Assembly: GCA_031288415.1 (NCBI GenBank)
Contig: JAITRL010000148.1
Coordinates: forward strand, 1-45,401
Reading direction: 5' to 3'
From: Deltaproteobacteria bacterium
GTDB lineage: Bacteria; Desulfobacterota; Desulfarculia; Adiutricales; Adiutricaceae
Length of the DNA: 45,401 nt
Positions 37,759-45,401 of the stretch are shown here, one piece after another (position 1 is the first letter of the stretch; every line of letters starts with the position of its first letter). The notes beneath the pieces are model-generated. The model had not been told where the DNA came from. It saw only the letters and a program-made list of their open reading frames with translations, and made no database searches. The translations under genes and the position numbers were made by a program.

Positions 37759-40700
37759 CAGAAGAGCCCTTTGAGCCGCTGGGACTCGGAGGCTCCCGCA
37801 GGCTCCCGGGAGCCGTCATCGGCCGCTTCGGCTGCCGCAGGCGGCTCGGAACTCCCGGGGGAGACCGGCGCTTCCGCAGGGGCAGACTCGCCGGAAGGGC
37901 CTTGAGGGGCCGCTGGGGCCCCTTCCGCCAGGGGGGCGGGATCCAAGTCAGTCACTGCGGCAAGAGCCCTTGCCGCCAGACTCGAGGCTCCGGGCGAGGA
38001 AGGCTCCGCTTGGGGCGGGTGAGGCTCTGCCTGAGAAGCGGCATGAGGCTCGGAAGCGGCCGGATTCCCCTCAAAAGGCGCGGGCTCCGCAGAACCCTTC
38101 ATGCCGATTCCTAAACCTGTCTCAGCTAGCCAAGCCCTGTCAGGAGGGGATGCCGTCTCAGAGGGAGCTGCAGTATCAGGTGGGACTGCCTTATCAGGTG
38201 GGGATGCCGTTTCAGGAGTGAAGGCCGTATCTGGAGGGGCTGCCGTATCTGGGGGGAATGCCGTGTCAGGAGGGGCTATCGTATCAAGGGGAGATGCCGT
38301 ATCAGGGGACCCTGCCGTATCAGGCGGGGGTACCGCATCAGGAGGGGCTATCGTATCAAAAAGGGCTGCCGAATCAGGAGAGGATACCGCATCAGAAGGG
38401 GTTGCTGTATCAGGCGGGGCAATCGTATCAGAAAGGGCCGCCGTATCAGAAGGGGATGCCGTATCAGTAGGGGATACTGTATCAGGCGGGGATCCCGTAT
38501 CAGAAGGGGATACTGTATCAGGCGGGGCTATCGTATCAGAAAGGCCCTCCGTATCAGGCGGGGATGCCGTCACAGGAGAGCCGGTGAAGGGCGGCGAAAT
38601 GTCCTCCCCTATGAACGCGGCAGGTTCATCTGGAAGAGCGTCTACGGGAACGGGGGCCTCGGCATACGCTACAGGCGGGACCGTGTCCTTTAAATGAACG
38701 TCTGCAGGCACCGGTTCATTGGGAAGGGCATTAGGGGGGACAAAGGCCTCGGAAAAAGCATCCAATTTAGCATGCGTATCCGGAAGCGAAGCCAAGCGTG
38801 TCGGAATATCCAGCATCGAATCCCCGCGCAAGGCTTCGTGGGGCATGTCATGATCAGGGTGGGGCCTTGCGGCGCTGGAGGCGCCTTCGTCAATCTGTCC
38901 TGAAGGGTATCCAGCGCCCTGGTACGCAGTTTTTCTCGCTGTCTGAGCGTTTTCCAGCCCTGCCTTCGGCCTTAAGGCCTGTCTTGCCTCCGGTCTCGGC
39001 ACCTGCCCTGCCTCCGTCCCGGTGGCCTGGCTCGCTGGATATTCTGCCACCTGCCCAGTGGCCAGCACCGTGGTCTGCCCCGTTGCCTGCCCTGCCTCCT
39101 GCCCCGCCATTTGTCCTGCCGCCTGTACGGAGTCATTGCCAGGGAAAGGCGAAGATTCCCGGCCTTCAATGGCCCCCCCTACGAAATCCTCGTCTTCCTC
39201 GTCAACCTCCCAAGGCTCCTTACGCTCTTTACCGTCCGAGAGGCCCTTAGGCCCCTTCAGCCATTTGGGCCCCTTGAGAGCGTCGGGAGCGGCAGACGCT
39301 TTGAACGCTTGGGGACGTGACGGCCTCCCAAGTCCTGCGGGCGGCACTGAATGCAAGGCGGCCGTCGACCGAACGGGAGCCGCAGGCAACGCGACCGCCC
39401 GGGGCCGCGCGGGCGCCCCTGGCTGCTCGGCCTCAGCAGGCCGTGCGGGCGCCCCGGATTGCTCGGCCTTAGCAGGCCGTACGGGCACCCCAGGCTGCTC
39501 GATCGCAACAGGCCGCACGGGCGCAACTGGCCGCACGTGGGAGCCGGGCCTGCCCTGCAAAGAGGATGCGGACAAGCTGTCAGCCCAGTCAGGATCATTA
39601 GGGAGGTCAGGGGGGCCTGAGTCGGCCGGGAGGTCAGGCGGGTCGAAGTCCAACAGGAAATCAACGGACGAGTCAGGCGGAAAGCCGGAGGGGCCGACAT
39701 CAGGCTGTGAGTCCAAAGAGGCGAAGTCAGGCGGCAGGGCCATTTCGGAGTCGCTTTCCAAGTCCTCCGGTCCTTCCGCTGGAGCATGCCAGGGCTCCAG
39801 GCCCCCTCCCGGCCGGAAAGCTCCCTGCTCTCCGGAATCGCGGGGGGAGCCGCCCGCAGCCAGGGCTGCCAACTTATCAGTCTCGGCAGGGAAGGCCCCG
39901 GGTTCCGAGGAAAAACTCGCCTCCGGGTCCGAGGGCGAGAAGTTCGGGAGCCCGCAGGGCGCGAAGGATTTCTCAGTCGCGTTCCCGCTGCCTGCGCTGG
40001 CGAAAGGCTCGCGGCTTCCTTCGGCGGCGCCGGACAGCCATCCTCCGCCCCCCCGTTTCCCCTGAGGCCAAGCGGCGGGAACGCCCGGAGCTCCCGGGCT
40101 TGCCGGGCCCCCGTGGCTTGACGAGACTCCCGGGCCGCCGCCGGGAAGGGGGCCGGCATCCTCAGGCGAACGCGGGGTGACCATAAAGTGGGACTGCAGA
40201 TGGCGGTTGAAGGAGGTCCACTCCGAGCCGGAATGGGCGGTCTCCGGTTTAGCCTCCCTGGCCAGGTACTCGGAGACCCCTGTGAGATTGCCGTCAAGGT
40301 TGTCCACGAAGTGGAGGGCTATGCCCTCCAGGACCTTGGGTGTCACGCAGGACCCCATCTCTGGTTTGCCGTGATGGCTTACCAGGAGGTGCTGGAGCAA
40401 GAGGAGCTTCTCTTCCGGGAACCCCGGCAGCTCCTTAGCCGCCTCGGCCAGGAAAAGCGGCCCGATGACAAGGTGGCTCAGAAGCCTCCCCCGGGTGGTG
40501 TAGTCGTTGTCAGGTCCGCCCGAGAACTCCCAGACCTTGCCGATGTCGTGGAGGGCGGCCCCTGCCGTCAGCAGCGAGCGGTTGAGCAGGGTCCCGTAAT
40601 GCCTCCCCACGAATTCAGCGAGCTTCACGACAGAGAGGGTGTGCTCCAAAAGGCCTCCCGCGAAGGCGTGGTGAAACATCTTGGCGGCCGGGCCGGTCCA

Positions 40701-41141
40701 GAAGCCCGCCGCTTTGGGGTGATTCAGGGCGCCCAGGGTTATGGCGCGGTAGTCAGGGTCGGCCATGCCCTCCAGGATCGTCAGGAGCTCGCGGCGCATG
40801 GCCTCCCCGGATTTTGCGGAACGGCTCTGGTAATCCTCCGGGTCGCAGTCGGCCTCGTCGACGGGGAAGGCGTTGCGGACCGTGAGCTGCAGATCGCCCC
40901 GGTAGCTCGTGATCTGCCCGGTGAAGACGGCCACCTTGCCGGGGGAGATCTTGGGCTTGATCCTTTCCACGTCGTCCCAGACCTTGCCAGGGATAACGCC
41001 GGAACTGTCCACCAGCTTGAGGGTCAGGTACGGGGAGCCCGTGCGGGTCTGGCCCAGGGTAGCCGACGCCACGAACAGCGGGATGGTGACATCCCTGCCC
41101 TCGGCAAGGTCCTTGATGAAGAGATTTTTTTCCACGCGCAT
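37758..41141 (-). CDS. YhaM-like OB-fold/HD-domain 3'-5' exoribonuclease with ~800-residue low-complexity tail
   Basis: Residues 1-100 form an OB-fold ('IKDLAEGRDVTIPLFVASA', 'RTGSPYLTLKLVDSSG'). Residues 120-325 form an HD phosphohydrolase domain with H167, H198-D199 ('ALHDIGKVWEF'), H256-H257 ('LLVSHHGKPEMGS') and D280. This is the complete YhaM architecture of about 315 residues, a 3'-5' exonuclease on RNA and DNA. After residue 330 come about 797 more residues of Pro/Ala/Ser/Asp-rich sequence. They include 'VRPVAPVRPVAIEQ'-like, 'AGQ..TGQ' and roughly 24 six-residue 'PPDTA'-type repeats. ATG 41141 is chosen: the promoter at 41193-41221 lies inside the longer open frame (to 41672), whose extra sequence is purine-tract DNA. 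The tail has no predicted domain that I recognise. Confidence 0.85.
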   Translation of the reverse strand: MRVEKNLFIKDLAEGRDVTIPLFVASATLGQTRTGSPYLTLKLVDSSGVIPGKVWDDVERIKPKISPGKVAVFTGQITSYRGDLQLTVRNAFPVDEADCDPEDYQSRSAKSGEAMRRELLTILEGMADPDYRAITLGALNHPKAAGFWTGPAAKMFHHAFAGGLLEHTLSVVKLAEFVGRHYGTLLNRSLLTAGAALHDIGKVWEFSGGPDNDYTTRGRLLSHLVIGPLFLAEAAKELPGFPEEKLLLLQHLLVSHHGKPEMGSCVTPKVLEGIALHFVDNLDGNLTGVSEYLAREAKPETAHSGSEWTSFNRHLQSHFMVTPRSPEDAGPLPGGGPGVSSSHGGPASPGAPGVPAAWPQGKRGGGGWLSGAAEGSREPFASAGSGNATEKSFAPCGLPNFSPSDPEASFSSEPGAFPAETDKLAALAAGGSPRDSGEQGAFRPGGGLEPWHAPAEGPEDLESDSEMALPPDFASLDSQPDVGPSGFPPDSSVDFLLDFDPPDLPADSGPPDLPNDPDWADSLSASSLQGRPGSHVRPVAPVRPVAIEQPGVPVRPAKAEQSGAPARPAEAEQPGAPARPRAVALPAAPVRSTAALHSVPPAGLGRPSRPQAFKASAAPDALKGPKWLKGPKGLSDGKERKEPWEVDEEDEDFVGGAIEGRESSPFPGNDSVQAAGQMAGQEAGQATGQTTVLATGQVAEYPASQATGTEAGQVPRPEARQALRPKAGLENAQTARKTAYQGAGYPSGQIDEGASSAARPHPDHDMPHEALRGDSMLDIPTRLASLPDTHAKLDAFSEAFVPPNALPNEPVPADVHLKDTVPPVAYAEAPVPVDALPDEPAAFIGEDISPPFTGSPVTASPPDTEGLSDTIAPPDTVSPSDTGSPPDTVSPTDTASPSDTAALSDTIAPPDTATPSDAVSSPDSAALFDTIAPPDAVPPPDTAGSPDTASPLDTIAPPDTAFPPDTAAPPDTAFTPETASPPDKAVPPDTAAPSETASPPDRAWLAETGLGIGMKGSAEPAPFEGNPAASEPHAASQAEPHPPQAEPSSPGASSLAARALAAVTDLDPAPLAEGAPAAPQGPSGESAPAEAPVSPGSSEPPAAAEAADDGSREPAGASESQRLKGLF
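38150..38580 (-). repeat. 18-base tandem repeats in the exonuclease tail
   Basis: About two dozen variants of an 18-base unit of the form 'ggggatgccgtatcagga' (plus strand) encode Pro-Pro-Asp-Thr-Ala-x like hexapeptides on the minus strand. The Asp-Thr pair is best conserved. The in-frame unit allows length variation. Confidence 0.92.
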
Positions 41142-41192
41142 TTTGTCTGGGTCTTTCCGGATTTTTAAGGGGGCTGGAACGCTACATCCGGT

Positions 41193-41221
41193 ATTGTAGC
41201 AGATTGCTGTTCTAATTTTAA
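41193..41221 (-). promoter_or_regulatory. Promoter of the exonuclease-holB operon
   Basis: On the minus strand, TTAAAA (41221-41216) and TACAAT (41198-41193) are 17 bases apart, and TGC directly before the -10 box makes it an extended -10. Transcription near 41187 gives a leader of about 45 bases to ATG 41141. Confidence 0.6.
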
Positions 41222-42838
41222 CCGAAGAGGGGCAATAGGCAAAACAGCCAAAAACGATGAAAAACAAAGAGAAACAAAACAAAGCCGCGGAATGACAGGC
41301 GAACAAGCGGACAAAGGGGGCAAGATGCCAAAGAGGGAAAGAAACGGGGGGGCAAGCAGACGAGGGGACAAGACGGTTGGAGTGCAGGAGAGCAAGGAAA
41401 CGAGAGGACAAGACGGCAGGCGTGCAAGAAGGCAAGGAAATGAGGGGACAAGGGCTCGACAAGGCGCAAGGCGGCAGGGCGGCAAAAGGGGAAAGGTCTA
41501 AAGGGCAAGGAGACGAGGGGGCAGGGGTCAAGTGGGTAGAATGGGGGGGACATGGGGCAAGGGATCCGGTAAAAGAGACAAGGCTTCCAGGATCAGGGGG
41601 CTTGAGGGCGGTTGAAGATGGGGTAAAATGGGGAAGCGAGGCTGAAACTGGCGAGTGAAAAACCCGAGGCAAGAGGGTGTTTTTGAGGAAGGTGCTGAGG
41701 CGAGAGGCAGGCAGGAATACAGGCAGCGAGAGGAATAGAAGAAGCGAAGGCTAAGAAGGCAGGCAGTAACAGTAAGGCTAAACGGAAAGAGCGGCAAAAA
41801 TGGACGTGGCGAGTCAGGGAGAATTTTTTGGAAGAAGTGACAGGGCAGGCGGCAGGTCAGCAGTTGGGGCTGGCGGCTCGTAAGGGGCCGAAGGGGGAAG
41901 GACTTGCTGAATGCCGCGGCTGGGCAGGGCAGGGAAAACGCAGAAACTGCGGCTGAGGGCGGGCGCGCTGGGTGCTGATGCGGGGAAGATTTACTGCCGG
42001 CCGTGGCAGGGCAGAGCAAAATAGCGGAAGTTGCCTCTGAGGGCGGGCGCCAAAGAGCCGACGGGGAGAGGGGAGGCCTGAAGCAGCGGCTACAGTGCAG
42101 GGAAAAGGGAAACGGCGAATGTAAAGGGAGAATCAGAACCCGGAAGGATGAGGGGCAGGCCGTGACGGAAAGGCATTGGGAATGCCATGCGGACAGGGTG
42201 AGCAAGATTGTAATGCAGGCCAAGCCGACTGAAGCCAGCGGACGGCGACATGTGGCTTTCTGCAAAGGAACGGAAGGGCTAAAACTCTTCGGCTGACCCT
42301 TAACGGCGCCCTGCGGTTAGACGGAAAGAAGATACCGGCAACGGGCAGCTCATGAGGGGAAAACGACTCCCGGAAACTGAAAAGTCATTCGCTGGCGAAG
42401 CCCCGCAACGCGACCGTCCCGTCCAGAATGACCGAAAGTCCGAAGGGATGCTGGTCTGAGGCTTTAAGGTACTCCTGCTCAGCTTTCAGGACGGCTGAGG
42501 CTGAAAAGCGTGGGAAAACGAAAGTATGCCGCCAAATTTTTACTGCGCCTCAATGGCGACACTGTAAAGGAAAGCAAGCCGGGACAGGAAAAATTCAGGG
42601 ATCATGTGAACCTGCGGCACTCACGGTACCATTGAGTTTCTTAAGAAAATGAATCTCGTTTCAAATCATTGAGTCTCAACCGCCAAGTTCAAGTTGCGCC
42701 GCCGCCTCGCGAACGCGAGTATGCATTGCAGGCGGATGCCTGCAGCACCTTCAGGACCGGGAAGATAGGAGGCGCAAAAAACTGAAGGCGATGCCGGCTG
42801 ATGACAGCTGCCGGCTTGTCAGTGAGGCGGGTACCTGG
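41222..42838. other. 1.6-kb gene-poor region with strand-biased purine tract
   Basis: From about 41290 to 42150 the plus strand is dominated by A and G. It includes imperfect repeats around 41340-41460 built on 'gcaaggaaacgagaggacaa'. No coding family is seen on either strand; the minus-strand frames are Ser/Pro/Leu-rich because of the tract. From 42360 to 42690 the sequence is less GC-rich. It includes 'cattgag' twice (42632, 42669) and the palindrome 'tttcttaagaaa'. A short minus-strand frame around 42400-42520 has ordinary-looking composition but no start or known match. Confidence 0.5.
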
Positions 42839-43309
42839 CTACTTCAGCAGCTCCGGCCCCCTCCAGGAACTTGCCGGGTCCGCCTGGGAGTTCGCCCAGT
42901 TGTGGCGCTTCAAAAGACGGTAAACAGTGGATCTCGGGGTGACCTTGCCGACTCGCCCGTTATAAGAGGCATGCAGTTCAGACAAGGTGACTCCGTGCCC
43001 TGCAAGGCACCGTTCGCGTTGCTCCCTGAGAAACAGCGCCTCTTCCTCCAGGCTCATCAGACTGTTGCGGCGCCCGCCCCAGGTGTTTTTAGGCCTTATT
43101 GCCTCGGGTTCCCGCACCAGTTTCATGTCGTTGAAGACTGTCTTCACATCGATGCCGAAGGCGTCGGCAAGCCGTGCCCTGGTTAGGCCCTGGCGAGCCG
43201 AAAGGAGAACCAGAAGGCCGGCGCGGTACTCCCGCTGGTCTTTAGGGCTGTCCCGGAACCGCCTGGCCCTGTCCAGCTCTGCGGGCGTGAACTTGGCTTT
43301 TCTGCCCAT
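42839..43309 (-). CDS. IS630-type helix-turn-helix protein without DDE domain
   Basis: A 156-residue protein made of two HTH units. The first, around 'LTRARLADAFGIDVKTVFND', follows 'YRAGLLVLLSARQ'. The second, winged, is 'HGVTLSELHASYNG' to 'VTPRSTVYRLLKRHNW'. This matches the N-terminal DNA-binding part of IS630-family transposases, including the linker after 'RHNW', but it ends just where the catalytic domain would begin. ATG 43309 has GGAGG six bases upstream; the open frame to 43459 covers the promoter and is rejected. Promoter and inverted repeat upstream suggest a regulated gene. It is either an ORF-A type product whose ORF-B is lost, or a domesticated regulator. No ORF-B was found downstream. 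Confidence 0.72.
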   Translation of the reverse strand: MGRKAKFTPAELDRARRFRDSPKDQREYRAGLLVLLSARQGLTRARLADAFGIDVKTVFNDMKLVREPEAIRPKNTWGGRRNSLMSLEEEALFLREQRERCLAGHGVTLSELHASYNGRVGKVTPRSTVYRLLKRHNWANSQADPASSWRGPELLK

Positions 43310-43347
43310 AAGCCGCCTCCATAGGGTATTCAAAAGTATGAAAATGA

Positions 43348-43369
43348 CTGAATCGGTTAGTGGATTCAG
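43348..43369. promoter_or_regulatory. Operator-like inverted repeat
   Basis: CTGAATC (43348-43354) and GATTCAG (43363-43369) form a perfect 7-base inverted repeat with an 8-base spacer. It overlaps the expected transcription start of the HTH gene, a position suited to autorepression. Confidence 0.5.
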
Positions 43370-43373
43370 AAAA

Positions 43374-43379
43374 ATTATA
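43374..43379 (-). promoter_or_regulatory. -10 box of the HTH gene
   Basis: A perfect TATAAT on the minus strand, about 65 bases before ATG 43309. No good -35 box is present at 17 bases, so activity may depend on another factor or be weak. Confidence 0.5.
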
Positions 43380-43670
43380 GATGTCGCGTTGATGAAGGTG
43401 GCAGGGCACAATACCTTCAACCGGAAAATTTGCCCTGTCGCCCTCAAGGCGATCCGCAACTCTCAGACGGCTACGCAACCAGCGGTGTTTCGCCTTAACC
43501 GTACGTCAGTTCCGGATAACCAAAGGGAAGAGTATTCTGCCTGCCCGCTCAGGGGCATCAACTGCCACGCAGGTCGGACCTGCAAAACTCTTCGCCTTCT
43601 TCGGCAGGCTGTTTAAGGACAAAACCGAAAGCTTTGGCCCTGAACACTTGGGATGCCGCCTGCTGAAGGC

Positions 43671-43701
43671 GAAACGCCCGCGGGAAGCCCGCGGGCGTTT
43701 C
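43671..43701 (-). terminator. Strong hairpin, probable terminator of the autotransporter
   Basis: A perfect 14-base inverted repeat, gaaacgcccgcggg / cccgcgggcgtttc, with a three-base loop. It lies about 70 bases beyond the autotransporter stop. The only T-run is the TTT inside the stem end, so it may need a factor or act mainly as a 3'-end stabiliser. Confidence 0.6.
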
Positions 43702-43769
43702 GGGGGGGTACGGCCCGCCAGAGAGTCAGGCGGGCCATACCGTTCAAGGACACGATGCCATAAGCGGGC

Positions 43770-45401
43770 TTAGAAGTTGTAGACGAGGCGCAGGCCGCCT
43801 GAGACGCCCTGGCGCTGGCCCACATAGCCCTGGACACTCAGGTCGACGGTGAGGCGGTCGGCAGCGGCGAAGCTGACGCCGATCTCCCCGATGCCGGACC
43901 CGCCCTTGAGCTCGGGCACATCGATGGCGAAGCCGCGTACGGTGCCCTCGGCCTTGCCGTCAAGCTCGTGCTCGTAGGCGGCCCCGAAGTACGGCTTGAA
44001 CCACTCGTTGACCTCGGTGCTGATCCTGAATCCGGCACGGAGGCGATGGGAGCTGATGTCGTCGAAATGCACGGGGACCCCGGCGACCGACAGGTCCTTG
44101 CCGCCCTGATGGGTGAAGAGCCACTTCCCGTAAAGGTCGAAAGTGGTCGAGTCGGAGATGTTGAACACACGCCCCACGCCTACGTGGAACCCGTAGTAGG
44201 TGGAGCTGAGGTCGTAGCGGTGGGTCAAGGGAAGATCGGCGCTTTCGAAGTCGGCGGAGACCCTGCCGACCCGGCCAGATGCCTCGAGGTAGGTGTGGCC
44301 GGTGGAAGACCCGGCGAAGTCGAGCCGGCCGAGGAGGCCGCCGCCGACGTACTTGGTGTCGCCGCTGCCGTTCACGGTCCCGTAACCGGCTAAGTCGTTG
44401 TAGCTGTCGTAGGTGCCGTCCCCGAGCTCGAAGAAGGCGCCGACAGTCAGCCGGCCGGCGGAGACATCGGTCCCGTAGGCACCGCCGAGGAGAATGGACA
44501 CGCCGCCCACATCGACGTGCGAGCCGGTCTCGTAGCGTTCATGGCCGTAGGACACCGCCGAGAAGAAGGAGAACCCGGCGTCAGCAGCCGCGAAGACCGC
44601 GCTGCTGATGCCCTCTCCCGCCACGAAGTCAGAGCCCCTGTTGACGAAAGCCTGGGAGGCCACCTGACCCTCGGAAAGGGCCTTCATGACCGGGTGGGCA
44701 GATATGCCGTAAATGTTGCCCACGATGTCATCGCCGACGATGACCCAGTCAAGGTCGTACCGCAAGGTAAGGCCTGACGTGTACGGGTCCACCCTGACAT
44801 CTAACGGTTCGGACAAGCTGTTGGACTCTATGATCGTGGTATCCACCCCGAAATTATCCAGATCGCCGTCAAGCAAGAGGACGGAGTCCGTGAGGTCCGC
44901 ACTGGTCGCTTTGAGGAGCGGCTTTTGACCGTCGTAGCCAGTGGGGGCTACCAGGGTAAGCGTGGTATCCCTGGCGTTAAGGGCATCCAGCAGCAGATTG
45001 TCGGAATCAGCCACCTGAATCCTGCCGCCCCTGGAACCGATGTCCATTTGCCCTACGTGCACTTCTCCGTCAGCGTTGTCCACCCTGAATTCTTTGCCGT
45101 TGTTAATGTCTACCAAGCCGAAATACGCTCCGAATCCGATAGCGGCAGGGAGTGTAAGACTTGTGGGAGCGGTGCCGTTTATAGTGTTGTCTGCCGTGAT
45201 CAGCGTGTTCTGGGCAGTGACGTCCAGCGTGCCCGCGTAGAAGTCAAGGTCGGCCTTGTTCTGAGCACCAGCGCGGTTGAGGATGATCTCGGGAGCCGAG
45301 AGGCTGTAGGCGATGAATTTGGAACTGCCCGCGCCTGCGGTGGCGTCGTTATCAGCGCCGGTGCTGACGCTTAACACGCCGCCCACCGTCACTTCGTCGA
45401 A
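43770..45401 (-). CDS. Type V autotransporter, C-terminal passenger part and beta-barrel (cut by window end)
   Basis: The frame is open to the window edge, so the N-terminus, with any signal peptide, is missing; 544 codons are visible. The first ~215 residues are passenger beta-helix sequence, with short polar/hydrophobic alternation such as 'TVGGVLSVSTGADNDA' and 'GGRIQVADSDNLLLDAL'. After a helical linker ('VMKALSEGQVASQAFVNRGS') the last ~280 residues show alternating amphipathic strands. They end 'GVSGGLRLVYNF', a classical outer-membrane signal with terminal Phe. The barrel includes 'ISSHRLRAGFRISTEVNEWF' followed by 'KPYFGAAYEHEL', typical of the autotransporter domain. Function of the passenger is unknown; adhesion is common in the family. 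Confidence 0.9.
   Translation of the reverse strand, partial: FDEVTVGGVLSVSTGADNDATAGAGSSKFIAYSLSAPEIILNRAGAQNKADLDFYAGTLDVTAQNTLITADNTINGTAPTSLTLPAAIGFGAYFGLVDINNGKEFRVDNADGEVHVGQMDIGSRGGRIQVADSDNLLLDALNARDTTLTLVAPTGYDGQKPLLKATSADLTDSVLLLDGDLDNFGVDTTIIESNSLSEPLDVRVDPYTSGLTLRYDLDWVIVGDDIVGNIYGISAHPVMKALSEGQVASQAFVNRGSDFVAGEGISSAVFAAADAGFSFFSAVSYGHERYETGSHVDVGGVSILLGGAYGTDVSAGRLTVGAFFELGDGTYDSYNDLAGYGTVNGSGDTKYVGGGLLGRLDFAGSSTGHTYLEASGRVGRVSADFESADLPLTHRYDLSSTYYGFHVGVGRVFNISDSTTFDLYGKWLFTHQGGKDLSVAGVPVHFDDISSHRLRAGFRISTEVNEWFKPYFGAAYEHELDGKAEGTVRGFAIDVPELKGGSGIGEIGVSFAAADRLTVDLSVQGYVGQRQGVSGGLRLVYNF

Larger units (their letters stand above)
43310..43769. other. Spacer between the HTH gene and the autotransporter
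   Basis: It holds the HTH gene's promoter and operator, the palindrome gcaggtc-ggacctgc near 43569, and the strong hairpin at 43671-43701. No gene is seen. Confidence 0.55.

Noticed and set aside
41142-41672. 177-residue extension of the exonuclease
   Set aside because: The promoter and probable transcription start are inside it, and its Ser/Pro/Leu content reflects the purine tract on the other strand.

Overview
This window comes from a GC-rich, Gram-negative bacterial chromosome. A type V autotransporter beta-barrel, a lipoprotein and a periplasmic cyclophilin imply two membranes. RNase J, a PSP1-domain protein, a YhaM-like exonuclease, YajC-SecD-SecF beside tgt, and LarE would fit an anaerobic Desulfobacterota-like (former Deltaproteobacteria) lineage, but that placement is inference. 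Recognisable genes fill only about two thirds of the DNA. The rest is long GC-rich spacer full of short tandem and dispersed repeats and decayed genes, as expected of a host-associated genome accumulating non-coding DNA.

Layout. 1-4342: C-terminus of fmt, a small membrane protein, mnmA with a large low-complexity insert, and larE. 4886-5692: on the minus strand, tRNA-Pro(UGG) with its own promoter, then a secreted cyclophilin. 6771-8375: a repeat-type helical protein with a cysteine-rich tail. 8858-10568: two copies of an Rpn-type nuclease gene, both broken by the same +1 shift, next to an extremely AT-rich island. 12160-14168: tyrS overlapping a NUDIX hydrolase. 14372-15229: a TerY-like VWA protein that has lost half of a first domain. 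15615-15995: a decayed IS630-family transposase. 16523-16700: a promoter and hairpins that may make a small RNA. 17162-24161: lipoprotein, RNase J, proA, an EamA exporter and tgt. 24556-28684: yajC, secD, secF. 30334-33088: a 2-hydroxyacid dehydrogenase and glycerate kinase, which together could convert hydroxypyruvate to phosphoglycerate. 33779-41141 (minus): PSP1 protein, DNA polymerase III delta', and a YhaM-like HD exonuclease. 42839-43309 (minus): an IS630-type HTH protein with a promoter, operator-like repeat and strong RBS. 43770-end (minus): an autotransporter.

The most striking feature is a set of three RNA-decay proteins (RNase J, YhaM-like exonuclease, RicT/PSP1). Two of them carry very long, repeat-built, low-complexity C-terminal tails (about 797 and 393 residues) found only after complete catalytic or structural cores. 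Similar but smaller low-complexity additions occur in MnmA, the EamA transporter and the NUDIX protein. Whether the tails are functional (for example scaffolding RNA-decay condensates) or are by-products of runaway repeat expansion is the main open question here.
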